A stretch of DNA of 64,000 bases. It comes from Heliopora coerulea (taxonomy: Eukaryota > Cnidaria > Anthozoa > Scleralcyonacea > Helioporidae). This document shows positions 1 through 12,599 of the stretch, in pieces. Below the pieces are notes generated by a model. That model was not told the DNA's origin. It saw only the letters and a list, made by a program, of their open reading frames with translations, and did not search any database. Where the stretch lies: NCBI GenBank assembly GCA_030142905.1, contig JASJOG010000010.1:1439501-1503500 (forward strand). The letters run 5' to 3'. Positions within the stretch are counted from its first letter, which is position 1. Every line of letters starts with the position of its first letter. Position numbers and translations under genes: made by a program.

Positions 1-2980
1 GTCATGTCATGAGTTTTAAAGTTTGCAAGATGAATATAGACGCTTGTAGACAGGAAAGGCAATGTTGTTTTGAAATTTTAGTATCTTAATACATTGTTTG
101 TGAAAAATATGAACTCTTGTCTCTCAGTATTCTGCATACATGTTGGGCATTTGAAGTGAAAATGGTCATTAATGACAGGTAAATTTCTTGCTTGGGATGC
201 AAAAAAGTGGTCGCAGGTTGCGTTGGGCAGGTGGTCGCTCATTACGGGTACTTTTTAGCTACAAATCGTCTGTGCCAGGAAATGTGGTTCTGTACGACAG
301 GTGGTCGCAAATCATGGAGGTCACATAACTCAGGTTCTACTGTGACAATATTATTTGATCTATACATTGCTATTTCACTTGTCAGAAGCAATTTTTAAAT
401 TTTTAATACCATAGATAGTTTTCTGGTTGCTTAGTTTATTTGCAAGATATGCTATAATTTTAACAGAAGAGATGTAATATATGCAGACTGAATCTTTTTG
501 AGAAATACAGTACATATACAGTACAGTACTACAATATTGGTGGCAACATAAGAAGATACTCCCTTTATGTAAACCAGTGTTTTTGAGAGATGCATATACA
601 GTATGTCTTGGAAAGGTGTCCATATTGGCCTGCAAGCCAGCCTGGTCCAAGAACAGGAAAGATTTAAGTAGGATGAAAGATCACATGAAAGGCTAATGGT
701 TTTGAATATATGCTCTTTTAAACACATTATACCAATCAACACACATAGAGTTGATTTTCATGTACTGAACCAATCAAACGGCATCATCTTTTCAGTTGAT
801 CATAACAAATATATCTTGTGGTAAATGTTCACAGTGCTTTATCATGGCTGGAAGTTGCAACTAACTGGTCAATTATATACACCTAGATTTTGAAATTGGA
901 ACACACCTGTCACCTCACAAACTCAAGTAAGTTATTAAAGTGTACAAAGAATGAACAGCACAAATGCTATTGAAAACTGCTAACCTGCCTTCTTCTGACT
1001 ATAGCACCTGGAATAAGGCAAGTCACCCTGCATGTATTCTGACTGAACTGTAACAAACAAACAATACTTTTCAGCTTCTTAACTTTAGTTAATTTACAAC
1101 TTTTACCAGGTCATTTTACTGATTACTAATAGTATGTAGTCCAGAGAATGAAATCAATGGCTAATATATGAATGTTACAGTACTAATTTGTCAGCTTCAA
1201 TTTTTTTTCTGGTTTTCTCTCATTCTTCCTTTAGAGTTACAACATGATTTTAGAATGTCAAGTAGAGTTGGTGTTACAGTTAAAATATGATATACACAAT
1301 TTTGGTGTTAAGTATTCTATAAATTCAAACTGTTCAGAAAAATTAGAATGATAATCTCAAACATCACTTTTACACATTCAGCCAGTTTGCTTGATTACAT
1401 CATGGATATTGAGAACAAATTGACCCTCCCAGTTGTTATTTTTGATTAGTTGCTATCAGTTGCTATCACCTGTCCAGCAAGATGTTTGTGGTTCCCATAA
1501 AATTTTTAAGTCACATATCAAACATTTCTAGTTGCATACTTTAAAACTGAGAACTGGAGCACAAGTGTGTTGTTAAATAAAAGCAAGGTTTGAGCCCCAT
1601 TTATATTACTAAATATTTCACCTTTAATGTTCTTAATTTTGTTTTTAAAGATATTTTAAAGAACTCTTCTTGCTAGTTTTGATGGATATTTTTTACCTTA
1701 AGAATGATTTTTTTAAATTCATGCAATCTTGATTATTGATTATATTGATCATTTTTTTTTAGAAATTTAATCAAAGACTTCAATATCTTTAGCTATGATG
1801 TAATTGGATAATAACATATTTGGCACTTAAATGCACAATTGTGTTGGATATGTCACTTGTCATTAAGAATGGTATACTAAGTGAACATTCTATAAGACTG
1901 GATCCTACATTCAACAGTATTTTCTTTGATAAACCTATCTGAGCAGGTGAAATGATGGTAGTACAGTAAAATATTACCAAAACAATATGTATAAACTTAA
2001 AAACCCCACACATTTAGCTCCTATGTATCTCATTGAAGTTCATGAAAATATATGAATATCATAATTACTTATCAAAAATGCTCACATTTGGACAAAATTT
2101 ATTTAAAAATAGCTCTACCATCCTATAAACAAAAAAAAACTTGTATACTGCTAATTAGGGATATGCCGAAGCCAAGGCACTTTAATCAAGTAAAATCTAC
2201 AATCCTGGTAGTTTTTGATACCCAACAAAATTCCACCAGATATTAACCAGATAAAACCACATGGTTCAATGCCTTCCTTGCAAGAAGGAAAATCACTGAA
2301 AAAAGCGTTTGAGTGTACCTAAAAGCATTTGATTACACCATTATTAATGCAAGACCTTACTGTTCTTCTGTTTAAAATGACATCATCAGGAATAGCTCCA
2401 TACTATTTTGCTTTAGGTCTTATAACTCCTATGTGGCGTTCTGAAACTGTATACTAGTTAGAGATTTTACATGTTCCTTTTCCATTCATTGGTTTGCTAA
2501 TTTATATTTTTGTCTCATAGTGCATACGGATCACTAGAAATTTTACTTCCCATATACACCAATAACAACAGAGTGCTATTATTACTTAGAGAATAAAAAA
2601 TATTAAATAAATAAATCCCGTTCAAGAAAAACTGATTAATAAAACGTTACGTAAGTGTCTACGGGGACTTAACAGTATCCGGGACAGTATATACATGTAT
2701 AGTATTTCGATAATTTATACTTTGCATAAAATTTAACTGAAGACCGTAGTGTACAACACCGAAAGCTTTTGCCAATTTTCAATTTTGTCACGTCTTGTAC
2801 TCCATTTTTATTACCAGTGGCCTGCATAAATGACGTCTCTAACAAAGTACCATAGGGAGATGGTATAAAACGAACTCTTCCGTACAGGTGCTTTTGAGAA
2901 ACTCTGTCGCCACCGGGAATCGATATTTGTGGTGAAATTTCAACACGCAATCAACAAATAAGCAAGCATGCCACACAAAC
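1..2980. other. Presumed MIER intron sequence, no exon recognised
   Basis: AT-rich sequence with only short chance frames. I searched the minus strand by eye for the MIER exon expected after IDDLQK and did not find it. Nothing else is supported. Confidence 0.4.
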
Positions 2981-3516
2981 CTTTTGCAAGTCGTCAATTT
3001 CTTCTTCGTTAAATCCTTCTCCTGCTTCTAAGGTTTCCTCTTCATCTAAAGTAGCCTCATCGTCAATGTCGTGCACCATCAACTCGGCGTTCACGTCGAA
3101 GTCACGATCGGTCTTGGCAACTGTATTAGGAAAGTATTTAACCAAGAGTTTATAAAATTCGATCTTTTGACAAAATACTCGTGTATTCACCTTTTCTAAA
3201 TATTTTCTACTTACGCGAGGCATCTGAGGTTTCTTTGGGTGACTAATTTAATAAAAAACAAATGAAAAGAGTTATGGGACAAAAATTTTGAGTTTTCTTG
3301 GCGAGCTGTCAAAACAAGTGCCACCGCAAACCGTGACTCACGAAATAGTAGCATCAAAATTAAATGCGGACAATAAATTAAACAGGAAAAATCCTTTATA
3401 ATTACTCTTGAATAATCTTTCTAGTGTTAGCAGAAAAATAGTAAATTTACAAGATAAGGAACAACTACAAAAATACGATAAATCAATTTCCACTTTACCT
3501 CCGCGGTTTCCTCCAT
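2981..3516 (-). CDS. MIER1: MIER-family transcriptional corepressor, first three coding exons (partial gene)
   Basis: Three exons read on the minus strand: 3516-3499 (ATG, then donor GTAAAG), 3242-3215 (acceptor TTAG, donor GTAAGT) and 3120-2981 (acceptor ACAG, donor GTTTGT). Phases fit and give 62 codons. The third exon encodes the acidic N-terminal block typical of MIER1/2/3, with the core AELMVHDIDDEATLDEEE followed by an acidic run ending IDDLQK; in the family this precedes an EGxMPxEELLxxYG segment and then ELM2 and SANT domains. MIER proteins recruit HDAC1/2 in the nucleus. The ELM2 and SANT exons are not found in 1-2980, so the gene must continue left of the window or its next exon was missed. 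The start is chosen because the short exon 1 has a clean donor and lies beside a divergent gene start. The family call is strong; which paralogue it is cannot be decided here. Confidence 0.82.
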
Positions 3517-3718
3517 TTTGAAACGCTGATCAACAAGAATATCGTTAACAAGATCGGGAACGAATTGAAACGAGACTTGTCGTGATATTCCGATTTATAA
3601 TATTGGTAAATCCAACTTAAACGAATTGATGACCGAGCACTTCCGTCTCCATAAAGGCCTGGTTACTGAGCTTAAGACCAGCGGTGAACCGAAAAGCAAC
3701 GGCGGAGGAACAACTAAA
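3517..3718. promoter_or_regulatory. Bidirectional promoter between MIER and the small membrane-protein gene
   Basis: The MIER start codon (3516, minus) and the putative first ATG of the plus-strand gene (3718) lie about 200 bp apart and point away from each other. The MIER start context, CAAAATGGAGG, resembles a YY1-type element placed over a start codon. No TATA box is evident. The promoter role is inferred from head-to-head geometry. Confidence 0.5.
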
Positions 3719-3974
3719 TGGTGTGTGAAAGAGAGAAACTAATGGGTTTTTACCATTTTAGTTCTCGCAGTAGCCTCAGTAGTGAACCTCATACATGTCT
3801 CTTGTCTTCGTGTTTTAGGGTGGAGCGAAGAGATTTGACTATCCAAAGTATGTATGGTCACCTTCTGGGGGATGGTGGTGTGAGCCTAGAAATTGGAAGC
3901 GTAATACTGCTATAGGATTTGGCATCATTTTTGCAATTTGCATACCGACTTGTTGGTTATCTTGGCAGTTAGAG
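3718..3974 (+). CDS. Small Trp-rich single-pass membrane protein (exons 1-2, partial)
   Basis: Exon 2 at 3819-3974 (acceptor TTTTAG, donor GTAACT, phase 0, 52 codons) reads GGAKRFDYPKYVWSPSGGWW, then CEPRNWKRNTAIGFGIIFAI and a hydrophobic segment ending WLSWQLE. A good model has exon 1 end in the ATG at 3718-3720 directly before donor GTGTGT, giving a protein that starts MGGAKRF. Aromatic residues cluster before an NWKRNTAI basic hinge and a transmembrane helix at about residues 31-50. The size and layout resemble small mitochondrial inner-membrane accessory proteins, but I do not recognise the family and assign no function. The last exon was not found downstream. It is divergently paired with MIER. 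Confidence 0.6.
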
Positions 3975-5999
3975 GTAACTGTAGATACGTATGTACACAT
4001 AAATTTTAATGCTATAGGTAAAACAGTTGTAGGCAGGTGTTCATAAATCACTGAGCCTTTGGGGAGGGTCTTAATATAATTATTCAATTAATTCTTAGCG
4101 CAATTCCTAAAAGCCCACCTTAACTAAACACATGATTGAAGTGTAATTTAGCACCAATTTGGAAGGAAGGATTATTTTGGAGTGGCAAGAAATAGATGGT
4201 CAACTTTTTCCAATTTTCTGGGTGAATCATCACATCCTGGCTGTCTCTCATAAACTAGATTACTTTCTACCTAGAGTCAACCCCAGATAGTTTTGTGAAA
4301 TTTTAATATGAGTTCCTGGTTTTTTTGTGAACCACAATAACAAAACAGAAGTGGTGATAAAAAGGAAAAGTTTGGGAGATTTATCTAACCAAATCCTGGA
4401 GAGATATTGTAATGTATAGCTTAACCGGAAGGTCCACTATTCAAGGAATACTGCACAAATTTGTGGCATAGCCAGGGTTTTGATTGGGAAGGTCAATGCC
4501 CATCCATGATGGGTTAACAGCTGATCATAAAGGGCTTAAAGGCCAGTTTATTGGCTCATTGTTGGTCTAGGTTAATTTTTGTGATTAATTCAAAAGGGAA
4601 GACCTCTTGTAATAACTATGGATATAAGTGTGCTTTATCAACCTAACAAATGTGGAAATTTATGAAGCTAACACAAAATATGAGGGAGGTGATGGTACCA
4701 TAGCTCCCCTCTAAGGACATGTAAATATACCCCTGAAATCAATTTTGATGTTAGGATACTCTGATCAAAACATACAAAATGTTACAAGACATCAGAAAAA
4801 CCTAAAATAACACAAACCACTCATGAAATATTTTTAGCTTTTCAAAAGCCAAGCAAAGTTTCAAAGTGTTTGGGTCACACTATCTAAACACAGGAATTAT
4901 GAGTAATGTCTAACAATGTTATAGCAGTTTTACTTATTTGGCAATTTATCATATATTGGTATGAAGGAAACAACCCCCTTTATACATAAGAAGAGGCAAT
5001 GATATTATTTCAGATATACTAGTTAGAAGTTATAGAAGTGCTATTTAGTTCAATTATTTGTTTGTCAGTGGAGTGTTCATTCGACTGTTTGTCGCATTGA
5101 TGATCTCCATGAATATGAATTTAGGTTTGCAGTCTACCTCTTTTTTTTTTTCTTTGAAGGATGTCCTCCTAATTCTACCACTTGTGTTAATGAGTTAGCA
5201 TTAAAACTAATAAGACACCAAATGATGTCACAAAATGGTAGTATTTTATAATAAAAAAAAAAGCCCATGAGGTAATAACACCAAAGTAAAGTAGATAACA
5301 TGCTTTGAACATATTATACCAAATATTTGGCCATGAAATTAAAATGTGCATGTTTCTTTCATATATCAATTCAAATATGGCCAATGTTACTCAGTCAAGT
5401 AACATTTTCTTATAGAAATAACCATTGTAAGTTTTTCCACATAGAGGTCAATATTGACTCCCCAAATGCATGTTGCTGTAAAAAGGGGGTTGGGATATCA
5501 CATTTAAACCTGTTGAGACTGTTGGGCCAACCATTAATCTGTGAGGTGTGCCATTGTGGGATGATTTACAGTAAACACAGCAGACTCCGTAAAGAGTCCT
5601 TCTCATGAATCTCATTCATCTGTAAGTCTGCTTTTAGTAAAGGAGGTCAGTCAGTCAGACCTGAGCTACTATGTCAGTTGGAACCATTAAAAAAGACAGT
5701 TGACAAAAACAAACCTCTTATTAATGTCTTGCCCAAACACCAGACATCATCTTTGGGATATTTTCCTTCTTGGCTTGTTGTAGTATCTCTTAGAGAAGAA
5801 ACGGGATGGTTGTTCATTGTTCATCATGATTTTGGCTGTCTAAATCTGAAGTGCCTTGATTAAGGTCTTGTCCAACTGTGTATTTGGCATTTACATGGAA
5901 TGGAGTGTACATTTCATAAAAAAAATTTACCAACCGGGGGTCCAAGAGTTGCATTTTTTGCAGTAGGTTCCAGATTGGTCATAAAGTTGTTCAACTGGC
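3975..5999. other. Non-coding, no gene supported
   Basis: Probably intron or 3' region of the small plus-strand gene. The frames here are short and show no recognisable protein. No clear repeat was seen. Confidence 0.4.
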
Positions 6000-6010
6000 A
6001 TTAGGTTTAG

Positions 6011-6082
6011 GGTTAGGTTTGGAGTTAGGTTAAAGGTTAGGTTTGGAGTTAGGTTAAAGGTTAGGTTTGGAGTTAGGTTAAA
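6011..6082 (+). repeat. Three tandem copies of a 24-bp telomere-like unit
   Basis: The unit GGTTAGGTTTGGAGTTAGGT plus TAAA repeats exactly at 6011, 6035 and 6059. It is embedded in about 150 bp (5999-6150) of degenerate GGTTAGG-type sequence. It resembles a decayed interstitial (TTAGGG)n tract that was secondarily amplified as 24-mers. Confidence 0.85.
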
Positions 6083-6548
6083 GGTTAGGTTTAGGGTTGG
6101 ATTTAGTGTCAGGTTGAGGGTTCAACTTTGTGTTTGGGTTAGGTCAAGGGTTACTTATATATAAATCTAAATGACAGGGGGTCTGCTGGATGCCAGTTAG
6201 TTTTAAACCTCCTGTCCAAGTAACATCAATCCATTTTGCTCCCCTGACAACTTCGTGAACACCTTGAGGAGTTTTCTTAGACTTTTTTTGACCTTTTATT
6301 ATATATAGAGACGTCCTATACCTCCATACAGGCATATATTCTCTCAACGATTTGCGAAACATGCGAAGGTATGTAAAGGTTTTTAACGCAGCAGATGTTG
6401 CAGAAAAATTTTGATCCATGTAAAACGCCATTTGTGAACAATTTATAGCCAAACTGTGTTGCGGTGACATGATGCTTGTCAAAAAATCATCGTCAAAAAT
6501 CGTCCAATGTGTCATTACCTCGATTTTTACGTTTCCTTTCCTTTTCAT

Positions 6549-8402
6549 ATTTCCCGCTGTAAAGCTTACGACTTGTGATAGTCATGCTGACAGTCATCAT
6601 AAACATGAGCGCAATACATGATAATTAACGAGTATATTTCAATAAAGTACGCGCATACTCGCACGTTTCATAGTATTTGAATTACCACAAAAATACCACA
6701 AATGTGTGCATCTTTTACTGTACTGTTATATTTGTACTATAAGACCGTCGATAGAAACAAAAACAAGCAACGAGAATTATACGAATAAATCATTCTGTGC
6801 AAAAACCCGTCAATCAAGCTTTCCCTCGCGCTGCTTTCGTCGGGTTTTGCGAGCGTTAAATCGGTGTCAGCGGTAATAGGTTGTATAAGATGCATGAAGT
6901 AAATATAAAATTCTGGACTTATCAAAACCTATTTAAATTTAATTTGAACCTTAGCGACTTGAAATGTTTTCTGTAATTACTTCGGGGGAATTTAATTCTT
7001 AGCTTGACGACCACGACTGTTTTCGATCGTTGAGCATCCATCTCATTCCCAGTGGATTAAGCTTTTAGTTGTATAACGTGTCTTCGAAGTTTGTAAATAG
7101 CCGTACTAAACTGGAAAAAGTATGGAACAGAATTAACTCTCTGTCTAATTTCATTTGCATATGGAGAATAAATTTCACGTTTAACAAAACCTTATAAATG
7201 CCACCACTTAAAGTATCGTACATTTGCTACTCGATCAATTGGAAAAATATCTTCTTGAGGAAACCAACAATGGCAGCGCAGAATCCTTAATTTCAAACGT
7301 TTTCTGGGGCAGGCCTCCTTAACCATTCTAATTTTTAATTCAAATTTCTATTAATCTTCATTTAAAACCACGGTACTATTTCACTATTACAATATTTTAC
7401 AAAAAAAATTTATATGGAAAAATAAGTGATTATCCAGTAGGCCGTGGGACAATGTCATACTATCATTCTAATTAATCTACTGAGGAACTTATAATGTCCA
7501 ATATCATTTAAACACAAAATTCTAATTTTTTAAAGAAATCTGGATAGTTGTTGAGGTTTTCAGTTCACTGGGTAGAGTTTTCCAACCCATTGCACCTCTA
7601 GAACTAAATACTTTTCTTTTCCCTGATAATTGGTTTTAGGCTTAGGTGGCAGGGAGTCATATCTGGATTGTCTCGTTTGATACTCATACGCCTGATGAAC
7701 TTTTGTAGGAATATTAATCTTTATGTGCCAAGCGTCTCATGCATAAAACACTGCTTACTACGTCATTTTGTCGCTTACCTTGTGACTACCTTGAAGGTAC
7801 AGGTAGTATTGGATTTTAAGACGCTTCAAGAAAATACCTGTGATGAGGGAAAGCCTTAAAGTACTCTAAAACTATAGTAACTTTGGTAAAATTTGATTGC
7901 TAAATAATCGTGTGCACACTTTCATAGTTAGCGAATTTGTTCAGATAACTTTTGAAAACGTACGATAATGTTTACAACACGTTTTTGATGAGGTCGATTT
8001 CCAACAGTTCTTGTGAGAAATCTTGTGTTAATTTGTTTTAAAGTGATATTAAAGTTTACTACCAACTCAAGTTTGTTTTTATATTAAATAAACTTGTTTA
8101 TGGCGCTAGCATTTTGAGTGCATTCTGGTGAACAGTTTTGCTGTAGCCTACAAAACACATCATTGTCATACAACATTGTCATTTTTGTTAAGATATTTAT
8201 GCAATTGAAAAATCATTTGACGGATGGACGTCTCCTCGTATTCCTGCAGTATCAGGTTTACTACTTTTTATTGCACCGATTCAACTTCTTATCTCCAGTC
8301 ACGTGGAAAGGGAGAACCATGCATTAAGGAATTCAGTGTTGGTCAATTTGCAATAATTTCGTTTGTTTTGAGATAACTTTCTGTTTTGTAGTGTGTCAAT
8401 AA
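6549..8402. other. Non-coding, no gene supported
   Basis: AT-rich sequence with only short frames lacking recognisable domains. No TIR-bounded element was found. Confidence 0.4.
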
Positions 8403-9083
8403 GGGCCCAGTTGCACTATACCGGATTAATTCGTAACGGATTACTTCGACCCATTTCGATACCAAAGTAGCACGTTTCTGTTCGCTGTTACATTATACCG
8501 TTGCGCTCCGTTCGTTTACTCGGCCAAAGAAACACCACACGATTTTCACGCTGAATAATAGACGTGTGTAATAATAGAGTGTACAATTTGACGAGATAAG
8601 TATGGATAAGACAGAATATTTCAACTAAACAGACCTCGAGACTGAGCTTATTCTTGAATCAGTGAGGGTACTCGCATGTAATTGCCTTTATTGGCAAAAT
8701 TGTTCGACGGTCGGATGAGCGGGTTACAATTCAGCTTACCTTTCTTTTTACAAAATAGTATTTAGCTGTGAGGTGAAAAAAAAGAAAGCAGTCTAGGTAT
8801 ATCAACTCGAAAGTGTGTACAAGAACAGCCTCACGTCATTTATTGCCACCGCTTTGCTGTTCAGGTTTATCGCCAAATCGAAGCGTTCGTATCTGATTCA
8901 GGCTGTTACTCGGCAACGGAACGTATTGGATTACTTTTCATGCCACCTTCAGAGCGGAGTGATTTTGTTCCGGATTTGCACAGCGTTATGTACCGGATTA
9001 CTGCGGAACAATATAACTCATCCCTATCCGATCGGAAATGTATTCCGATACGCAAGTAATCCGGTATAGTGTAACTCAGGCCT
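8403..9083. mobile_element. MITE with PIF/Harbinger-like termini
   Basis: The left end reads GGGCCCAGTTGCACTATACC and the reverse complement of the right end reads AGGCCTGAGTTACACTATAC; both continue into CGGATTA. The flanking trinucleotides are TAA on the left and TAG on the right, close to the TWA target duplications of Harbinger elements. The roughly 680-bp interior shows no transposase, so this is non-autonomous. The superfamily call is tentative because the duplication is imperfect. Confidence 0.65.
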
Positions 9084-9334
9084 AGTCGTTTTATAAGTAA
9101 TTTGCAAAATTCATGCCCGTTCTGAATGAGGATATAAAGGTACAGAATGTTTTCATACAGAACAGACACTCATTTTGTAAATACTGTATTGTATCTGCGT
9201 ATATTTACTTGTACACTGTACATGTGCAATGTATATGCACATGTACATGTGTTTATTTCAGAATCATCCTCAGGGTATTATGAAATGATAACTTCACAAT
9301 TAACCTACACTACTCAAGTCAACTGAAAAATGTT

Positions 9335-9406
9335 GACTCGAGCGGGATTTGAACTCGCACCTTCGGGATATCGGTCCGCCACTCTACCTGTTGAGCTATC
9401 GAGTCC
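9335..9406 (-). tRNA. tRNA-like gene, unit 1, anticodon loop CCGATAT (GAT)
   Basis: The minus-strand cloverleaf has acceptor GGACTCG paired to CGAGTC at six of seven positions, D arm GCTC/GAGT, a 7-nt anticodon loop CCGATAT and a T arm around AGTTCAAATC. The predicted anticodon GAT would read isoleucine codons. The anticodon stem has one A/C mismatch and position 33 is C rather than U, so it is more likely a tRNA-derived repeat than a working gene. Confidence 0.55.
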
Positions 9407-9587
9407 ACAGGGATTGGAGGCGAGTTTTTATCCAATTTAAGTGCACGAAATATTCTCGCGACAACTTAACGCTATCCATGAGGATGGATGTGTAGTGTTT
9501 CAATTCTATTTCAGAATCATCCTCAGGGTATTATGAAATGATAACTTCACAATTAACCTACACTACTGAAGTCAACTGAAAAATGTT

Positions 9588-9659
9588 GACTCGAGCGGGA
9601 TTTGAACTCGCACCTTCGGGATACCGGTCCGCCGCTCTACCTGTTGAGCTATCGAGTCC
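9588..9659 (-). tRNA. tRNA-like gene, unit 2, anticodon loop CCGGTAT (GGT)
   Basis: This is the same cloverleaf as in unit 1 with few substitutions, one of which changes the putative anticodon from GAT to GGT (threonine). The D arm is better paired here (GCTC/GAGC). The A-box-like and B-box-like regions (TAGCTCAACAGG and AGTTCAAATC) are both kept. Confidence 0.55.
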
Positions 9660-9924
9660 ACAGGGATTGGAGGCGACTTTTTATCCAATTTAAGTGCACG
9701 AAATATTCTCGCGACAACTTAACGCTATCCATGAGGATGGATAAGTCCTCAGGGTATTTTCAACGCCGTCCTACCTCTATACAGTACGTCGTCGAGAACA
9801 TTTCCACGGTTTCACGGCAACGTTGGTACACAGTTCAAACTACAGTTCAAATCCCGCTCGAGTCAACATTTTTCAGTTGACTTCAATAGTGTAGGTTAAT
9901 TGGGAAGTTATCACATGTGTTTAT

Positions 9925-12599
9925 GTATGGCAGGAGTACAAAAGAGATTTACTCTTCTTGAATTGCCGTGTGTATTTCTTTCAGGATGACGACCCATCTC
10001 TGCCATAAGAAAATTATATGTCAAATGCTCACTTGATGTAATTACGTCGTATCCAGTGGATGGCTTGTTGAGCAGAGTTGATGAATCCAACAGGATTTTC
10101 AGTATATGTGTAGACTTTCACTTATGCATATTATACATAACTGTAATGTGTTTTAATGTTTGTATGGTTCAAGCAAATATTTAATTAAAAGAATGTCTTG
10201 GTCTTCGCTGTTATTTGCTATTCCACACGAACATAACTGAAAAAAACTGCTGAAAATTTGACAAAGTTCTTTGAGGTTTGCCCACTTTACAGTGCTTGAA
10301 ACGATGGACAAGTGATCGCTCGTGCACATCATACTGCTTTGGACTACATAAACAAAACTTCCGTAAACTGCGCACGTCACATGAAGTGTGTGAAGAAGAA
10401 CACATCGCTCTCCAATATTATAGCCAAGGTTGGCCAGAAAGGGAGCAATGTCCCTCTTGCTATTCGTGTTCAGAAGATTTTACGGTGCATTCACGATTTT
10501 TGTCAGTGCATAAGGGTTTTCTTTTTGATAACATAATTTGTAAACATAATTTTTTCAAAAAAATTTTTTTACATTAGCTATAACTAATTCAACACTCTTA
10601 AGCGTTAAATGAGGCTTCATTTTCTTAACTTCAATTATGTTTCACGAACAGTTGTACGTTCTTTATGAGTTTACCATTGCTCACATCCTTACTGGTGTCA
10701 ATACTCAGCCATCGTCTGAGGCACACTTCAGATCGGTTTAAACCGGCTCTTAACCGTTAAAATGCTCTTAGCTTATTGATCAACTGGATACTTCGTGTGT
10801 TTGTTATAGGCTATTGTGGCAGTTGCATGGACATTTTTTACAGAATTGGTTCCACCTGTTTCGAATATCAATTGTTTTCGTCAGGGTGCTAAAAATTGTT
10901 ACGTAGAGGTTTCAAAATGTCAAAATTTGTTGGGTGCATGCCCCCAGGCCGTCATAGGGAAATAAACTTTACAGATATGTAGACCTTCATAAACCGTCAG
11001 AAAATCTTACATTGATATGAAATTGGCTGGTGGAGCTATAATTAGATGTGGGGTTCCATTGTTCTAATGCTTATCAATGATTTCCCAAGTAGCATTGAAC
11101 GCTCTAAAGCCGACCTATATGCAAACGATATTATCGCTTTCAAAAACATATTAACCATGGTGAATGGTTACACTAGGCAGTTCTATACTAGGCACTCTGA
11201 TGGAGCGTTGACCGGTTGACATAAAAGCGTTGGCATTGCATATATTATCACTGCAGCTGTCAATAGCCTTGCATTTTAAGAGTGAAACTTGCTAAATATA
11301 TGCTTTTTCTTTTTTCAACAGAATTGTATGTGCATAGCTAATGCTGGAAAACCCTCCTCCCGCAAAAAGGATCTAACTCTGGAAAAAACCCAGAGGAGGA
11401 CAAAAAAATTAGGATGTACCCCTAACTGATGGGATAAAAAGTCCTATTTCAAATACGCAAGGAAATTTTCAGCTTACAAGGCTCCCAGTTATCTTCCGTG
11501 GGCCAGGCCTGTGCGGAGGTTTCTCTGCCAGGTATCTAAACGCGACTTGCATTTAATAGGTTTAGCTGTTTCGTGTGGGCAGGCTTGCCCAGAAGGGGAT
11601 CAACTAGGGCAGTTTACCCCCGGCCCAAACCTCAAGAGGGGCCCCAAGTGCAAGTGGGACCCCGGGCATCAGCTCAAAACTACTGATAAATTTATTTCCT
11701 TTATGTTTCAAATGAAGATCAAATAACTGAATATGATCCGCTACTTTTCCTTAATCTACTCTATTTATTCGTTGAACGCTGGGTCCTTACACATTGAGCC
11801 AGGCAAGACATGCATATTTCACCTGAATAGTCATCTTCATGCTCTCTGGTAAAGAACGCAATGAAAGCGTTATTGTCAAGCGCAACATCGACCAAAATAA
11901 TTTTTGTTAAGGGACCCCCCAAATTTCTGTTTTACCCTGGGCCCCACCAAAACTCTGGGTGTGCCTGTGTGTCGTGCAAACTTGGGCACAATACAAAAAT
12001 GCGATAACGTAAAAATTCTGTTGAGCTTTGATCCGGATTTTGCATGTATTATAAAAGTAAGTTGTACGTGACGTAACCACAGCCATGTTGATAGTACTTA
12101 AACAAAACCATCTCAGTGAACCATAGAGATCATATTAACTGGAGGGGGCATTGCAACTAAATGTCACTCAACCCTGAGAGAAAAATTGATTGCCGCCATA
12201 TTGGACAAATTGGGGGAGGGGGCAAAACAAACATGTGATATCATTCATTTGTTCAATCTATTTTTCTTGGTTTCCGACATCTAGCTTCAAACAGTTGCAG
12301 AAGTTTACTTTGGCCCCCAAACCCTTAGCCACGACGTCTCAGATGTAACGAGGTGTTGCTGACAATCCTTAAGTCCATATTTAAGTTTTATTCACTTGAG
12401 TGGTTTCTTTGGATTATCGATATCTAGATTCCGGATCGATTTTCCTATGTAGTATTGACCCTAATTCTAGAATTCCAGGATTATACATCTGTTGAATTTG
12501 GGAATTCCTGAATGTTCAATACCACAACACTAGTACTACACTAAAACTATGCGGCCAGAATCATGCACTTATCAAAGTTCGAATATCGTTGAAGAAGTC
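9925..12599. other. Non-coding with old transposon scraps
   Basis: No gene is supported. Frames at 10278-10577 contain fragments of transposon flavour (for example ARAHHTALDY), which I could not assign. The stretch 11600-11960 has GGGGCCCC-rich patches like those at the ends of the hAT element at 28640, and may be a decayed relative. Confidence 0.35.

Larger units (their letters stand above)
9259..9912. mobile_element. tRNA-bearing tandem/inverted insertion A with 12-bp TSD
   Basis: Two head-to-tail copies of a 251-bp unit (landmark CAGAATCATCCTCAGGGTAT at 9261 and 9512) are followed by an inverted partial copy at 9844-9912. The block is flanked by identical 12-mers ACATGTGTTTAT (9247-9258 and 9913-9924). 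Each full unit contains one tRNA-like gene on the minus strand. The perfect flanking repeat shows the block integrated as a unit. The unit start shares the bases TAT with the TSD, so the exact left border is ambiguous by up to 3 bp. Confidence 0.85.

Noticed and set aside
1789..2013. Minus-strand frame as a further MIER exon
   Set aside because: The translation is hydrophobic and unlike the expected MIER segment after the acidic block.
6144..6548. 134-codon frame on the minus strand (MKRKGNVKIEVMTHW...)
   Set aside because: No recognised domain and no clear splice partners; its 3' end runs into telomere-like repeat sequence.
9497..9526. CTGAGGA...GAAAC on the minus strand at the unit junction of tRNA array A, with a 6-bp helix II
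   Set aside because: Core-like, but neither helix I nor helix III can be formed with the neighbouring sequence, so it is not called a hammerhead.
10278..10577. Overlapping frames on both strands as a gene
   Set aside because: Fragments look transposon-derived but could not be assigned, and no frame is long or clean enough.
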